From Syntrophosphaera sp035450685 (lineage in GTDB: Bacteria > Cloacimonadota > Cloacimonadia > Cloacimonadales > Cloacimonadaceae): 64,000 nt of DNA. Below, piece after piece: positions 61,399 through 64,000 of this stretch. The notes below the pieces were generated by a model. That model had not been told where the DNA came from, did not search any database, and saw only the letters and a list, made by a program, of their open reading frames with translations. How positions within the stretch are numbered: the stretch's first letter is position 1; each line of letters opens with the position of its first letter. A program made the translations under genes and the position numbers. The stretch is taken from contig DAOTNF010000003.1 of NCBI GenBank assembly GCA_035450685.1, positions 62,001 to 126,000 on the forward strand. The letters run 5' to 3'.

Positions 61399-62067
61399 TC
61401 ACTCCAGAGGATAGTTGCAGCCCAAGGTTTGGGAGGACTGGATCAACACCCGGTTGCTGATCAGTTGGTTCATCTGGGTCAACTCCAGGCTGTAACTTGC
61501 CTGCCAGCCCAGATCACGCACCGCGTTGGCGGGAATCGTGAATCCCCGCTCCCCGGGATCAAGCGCCAGCACATACTCATCCCTCGTCCCTTCCTCGTTT
61601 TCCGCGCTTAATCTGAGCACCTGCCCCTGATTGTCTCCCTCCAGATCCCAAAACAGGGTAGCCTCGCTATGTGGCGAAAAGTCAGCAGGGAAGTCCGCTC
61701 TGGCTTCCATAACGGTTTGCAAGGAGGCGTGAGTCAACAAGATTCCGTCGGCGACAATCCAAAACTCATAGTTCATCCCAGGGGTCAGGTTGGCACGTCC
61801 AAACCAGTGGCTACCCCAGTTTTCCAGCCAGTAGGAACGATCTCCAAACTGGATGTAAACTGAGTCCGGATCCGGATAATCGTTTTCCTCCCCGTTCCAG
61901 CTCAGCACCAGGTTTTGCCAACCATCGCCCGCCCAGGGATCTTTTGGGGAAATGAACAGAGTCCACAATATTTCCCGTGACTCTTCACGCACACTATTCA
62001 CCGAACAGGCACCCAAAACCATTCCAAGCAGCAGGGCCGCTACCAGCAACATATATCCAAATCGCAT
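61399..62067 (-). CDS. putative lipoprotein of unknown function
   Basis: A 222-residue exported protein. The leader MLLVAALLLGMVLGACS ends with a lipobox (LGAC), so lipid attachment is likely. The mature part is tryptophan- and acid-rich with predicted beta structure (WQNLVLSWNGEENDYPDPDS and VLALDPGERGFTIP) and may contain two fibronectin-like folds. I recognise no family. The ATG at 62067 has AGGAGAG upstream. It converges with the DUF374 gene, with 6 bp between stops. Confidence 0.7.
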   Translation of the reverse strand: MRFGYMLLVAALLLGMVLGACSVNSVREESREILWTLFISPKDPWAGDGWQNLVLSWNGEENDYPDPDSVYIQFGDRSYWLENWGSHWFGRANLTPGMNYEFWIVADGILLTHASLQTVMEARADFPADFSPHSEATLFWDLEGDNQGQVLRLSAENEEGTRDEYVLALDPGERGFTIPANAVRDLGWQASYSLELTQMNQLISNRVLIQSSQTLGCNYPLE

Positions 62068-62263
62068 TGTCTCTCCTTTTCCTGTTCTATATACTCCGCT
62101 GACAACCTCTTCCCCCACATTTTTGTGGCCATCGCTCGCGAAACATGGGTAAATCCGGAAAGAACAGTTGTATCATATAGGGCTGAGATTCAGCAGCAGC
62201 CTTCGCTTTACTGCCATCGGGTTATTTATTCCCTCCAGATATTGCCATCAACCATCCTCATAT

Positions 62264-62365
62264 TGCTTCATACCGCCCTCCTTTGCTGCTACTGGCTTTG
62301 GGGGTATCATCCTTAGGTATGCGGTTGCGAAGTTAAGGATGACCCCAGGTTGACCCCATGTTGAG
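62264..62365 (+). repeat. family A dispersed repeat, copy A7 (partial)
   Basis: CTTCATACCGCCCTCCTTTGC, CTGCTACTGGCTTTGGGGG, the left arm TATCATCCTTAGG, then TATGCGGTTGCGAAG and the right arm TTAAGGATGACCCCAGG. The loop TATGCGGTTGCGAAG resembles the reversed promoter block of copy A1. Promoter and right blocks are absent. It lies in the 642-bp gap 62068-62709, which holds no convincing gene. Confidence 0.65.
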
Positions 62366-62433
62366 TGGCAGTTGCAAAGGGGAGCCATCGGCAGGTGAGT
62401 TATGAAGTGACACCCCAAATGTCATATAGCCAT

Positions 62434-62508
62434 CACTGTGACAAAGAGACATAAACCTTTATCCGGTGCAGATATGCTTAGGACTGCTTTCGGAAATCTG
62501 TCACAGTG
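62434..62508. repeat. spaced inverted repeat CACTGTGACA
   Basis: CACTGTGACA (62434-62443) recurs inverted as TGTCACAGTG (62499-62508), ten of ten bases, 55 bp apart. Another TGTGACA occurs at about 62532. The half-sites look like CRP/FNR-type TGTGA elements but the spacing is not that of such a site. Confidence 0.35.
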
Positions 62509-62709
62509 GTTTTGGACTTCTTTGGACTGGCTTGTGACAGCTTTGTGTCAAATACAGACTCTTTTCAGACTGGCTTCGGAACTGGCTAAATCTCAACGAA
62601 ATTGACCAGTTAGTAAGACTTGCAGTGCAAGTTGAAGGATTCCGCTGACGCATTTGGTTGTTTTCTGAAAGTAGTCTAATGTAAGGTGATTTAGGTCCAC
62701 ATTAATATG

Positions 62710-63180
62710 TTATTCGCATTCTCCTTCAGTTTCGTCGTCTTCCAGTTCAGGCAGGATGTTTTCTTCAAGCAGCAGGGAATTGTCTTGAAGGGCTGCTTCC
62801 AGATCGGAGATAGACCAGTTACCCTCATGCCTGCCGATGCCATACATAAAATCGGGGAAATGCACAAAGGAGGCAATCCTATCACCAATTTGAACTGTGA
62901 ATTTTCCGTCGATAACCACTGCGACAGGGAAATGCGTAGAGGGAAGCCCAAAACTATGGATTAGTTCAAGGTTAGCTTCATCTTCGATATCGTGGTATCG
63001 GATATCATACAAGTCACGAAATCTATCCAGTGCTTCATTGATCTTTACCAGAGCATTTTGAGATGGCCCCCTGTTCTTGTAAAAGACATTAATGATAGGT
63101 TTTCCAGTTTCAATGGCTAACAGGACGGAGCTTAGTGAAACTAAGACTATGATGATGAGTGTTACGTAAGCATGGTTCAT
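62710..63180 (-). CDS. membrane-anchored thioredoxin-like protein of unknown function
   Basis: A 156-residue protein with an N-terminal hydrophobic segment (VTLIIIVLVSLSSVLLAIE) acting as signal or anchor. The middle has a thioredoxin-like pattern: IINVFYKNRGPSQNALV, a helix, then HSFGLPSTHFPVAVVIDGKF with the cis-Pro-like HFP. The active-site CxxC is absent (RGPS), so redox activity is unlikely. The tail is acidic. AGGAG lies 5 bases before the ATG. It lies 15 bp after the permease gene and may assist the exporter, but this is only a guess from position. Confidence 0.6.
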   Translation of the reverse strand: MNHAYVTLIIIVLVSLSSVLLAIETGKPIINVFYKNRGPSQNALVKINEALDRFRDLYDIRYHDIEDEANLELIHSFGLPSTHFPVAVVIDGKFTVQIGDRIASFVHFPDFMYGIGRHEGNWSISDLEAALQDNSLLLEENILPELEDDETEGECE

Positions 63181-63195
63181 GTTAACTCCTAAAGG

Positions 63196-63933
63196 TTATG
63201 ATATCCAGCGTTTTTTGATGAAGTGTTTGCTCAGGCTGAAGATGAGGATACAAAAAGCGGTCAGCACAGCAAACGACATGGGAATGGACATGAAGTTTCC
63301 GCCCCTTATCAAGCCACGCATGATGTCCACGCCGTATGTTAAAGGCAAAGCATAGGATAGAGGTCTGATGAGAACAGGCAGTTTGGAAACAGGCAAAAAC
63401 AAGCCGCAAAGGAAGATCATCGGAAAACGGAAGAAATTGGAAAAGGTTTGAGCTTCGAAGACCTCACTTACAGCCACGGCAATGAGCAAACCCAGAAAAG
63501 TGGAAACCACTGTGACCAGGAAGACAGCAAGGATCAGCAAAGGCCAACTGGAAACATAGATATCTGCGATGAACGAAGCCATGAGGATCGGGATCATCGC
63601 ATTGACTATCCCAAACAAGATCGCGCCGCTAGTCTTGGCAAACATTAGCAGGTCAAATGAGATCGGAGCCAGCAGCAAGCGGTCGAAAGAACTGTTCTTT
63701 TTCTCGAAGGTGACCGTCACCGCTAGCATAGAAGTGGTGCCAAACAGAATCGAGATTGCCATTAAACCCGGCAGCAAGGCAGGAATGCTGTCCAATCCAC
63801 TCCCAGAACGGATGAGAAACATTCCCGTCCAAGCCAAAGGAAAGATGATTCCCCAACTGATATTGGGAGGTTTCAGATAATAGGTGCGCATATCTTTGAG
63901 CAAAATGTTCCAAAAGGCTATCCACTTTTTCAT
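63196..63933 (-). CDS. ABC-2 type transporter permease
   Basis: A 245-residue membrane protein with six transmembrane helices of the ABC-2 family. The pattern FPMIFLCGLFLPVSKLPVLIRPLSYALPLTYGVD (in parts) before the last helix is diagnostic. It exports an unknown substrate, perhaps a drug, lipid or polysaccharide. GGGGGAG lies 4 bases before the ATG. The ATG overlaps the stop of an upstream frame (ATGA), so it forms an operon with the partial ATPase gene. Confidence 0.88.
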   Translation of the reverse strand: MKKWIAFWNILLKDMRTYYLKPPNISWGIIFPLAWTGMFLIRSGSGLDSIPALLPGLMAISILFGTTSMLAVTVTFEKKNSSFDRLLLAPISFDLLMFAKTSGAILFGIVNAMIPILMASFIADIYVSSWPLLILAVFLVTVVSTFLGLLIAVAVSEVFEAQTFSNFFRFPMIFLCGLFLPVSKLPVLIRPLSYALPLTYGVDIMRGLIRGGNFMSIPMSFAVLTAFCILIFSLSKHFIKKRWIS

Positions 63934-64000
63934 TTTGCTCCCCCTTTTTTCTCTTTGTCTTTTCGCATAGTATCAGCTTCCAAACCGGTAATTCTAACGA
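63930..64000 (-). CDS. C-terminal end of a probable ABC transporter ATPase
   Basis: An open frame enters from the right edge and ends at a TGA overlapping the permease start. Only 22 residues are visible (VRITGLEADTMRKDKEKKG and a short tail). The V-R-I-T-G-x-E pattern is like the final strand of ABC-2-associated ATPases (EDVFLRITG-type). The position before the permease supports this. The Walker motifs lie outside the window. Confidence 0.5.
   Translation of the reverse strand, partial: VRITGLEADTMRKDKEKKGGAK

Overview
The window is chromosomal DNA from a Gram-negative (two-membrane) anaerobe. I infer the Cloacimonadota or a neighbouring lineage of the FCB group, with moderate confidence. 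The reasons are a seven-gene V/A-type ATPase operon of the DUF2764 type, ferredoxin-coupled indolepyruvate oxidoreductase (iorAB), lipid A and LPS genes (lpxB, a GT9 heptosyltransferase-like gene), a PlpD-type outer-membrane patatin, and a secreted beta-helix protein ending in the NYPNPFNPST-type tail common in that group. No transposase, integrase, phage gene, CRISPR array or recognised defence operon is visible. Gene density is high and most genes sit in tight operons with ATGA or TAATG overlaps.

Layout. 1-2858: end of a Gfo/Idh-type dehydrogenase, asnS, a PLP aminotransferase. 3419-10897: V-ATPase operon (E, DUF2764, A, B, D, I, K), whose K subunit keeps all five sodium ligands of the Enterococcus enzyme. 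11346-18723 (minus): tRNA-Phe, PlpD-like patatin, LiaF-like protein, purL, a Sua5/low-molecular-weight phosphatase fusion, an EnvC-like amidase activator. 19388-26700 (minus): secF, secD, DUF3467, a large nuclease-helicase, a 21-codon bridging ORF, ftsY. 26831-30796 (plus): membrane protein, trmB, GAF/HD-GYP protein, dusB. 31331-35860 (minus): GT9, alaS, trxB. 36068-38461 (minus): secreted beta-helix protein. 39698-41868: iorAB. 42014-48802: xseA and an envelope glycan group (GHL10 hydrolase, flippase, two GT4 transferases). 49233-55392: EF-G-like GTPase, then yebC-ruvC-ruvA-rsmB-PASTA. 55767-64000: coiled-coil membrane protein, rqcH-recO, a DedA-like small membrane protein with lpxB and a DUF374 acyltransferase, a lipoprotein, a thioredoxin-like protein and an ABC exporter.

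The large intergenic gaps are filled by three dispersed repeat families. Family A has seven copies of roughly 80-255 bp around a long palindrome. Six of the seven lie in the same polarity beside the 3' end of a gene, and two full-length copies carry a perfect TTGACA-18-TATAAT promoter aimed into the palindrome. Family B is the GTCATCCCGG...GATCCAGTCTTTTGG palindrome type. Family C is four tandem 11-bp units at three loci. The strongest candidate for an undescribed element is family A as a promoter-bearing, structured, possibly RNA-producing repeat.

Working together, the genes cover translation (AsnRS, AlaRS, TrmB, DusB, RsmB, RqcH, EF-G-like, tRNA-Phe), protein export (FtsY, SecDF), sodium or proton energetics (V-ATPase), amino-acid fermentation (IorAB, aminotransferase), recombination repair (RuvAC, RecO, XseA, helicase-nuclease) and envelope building (LpxB, DUF374, GT9/GT4, flippase, EnvC-like).
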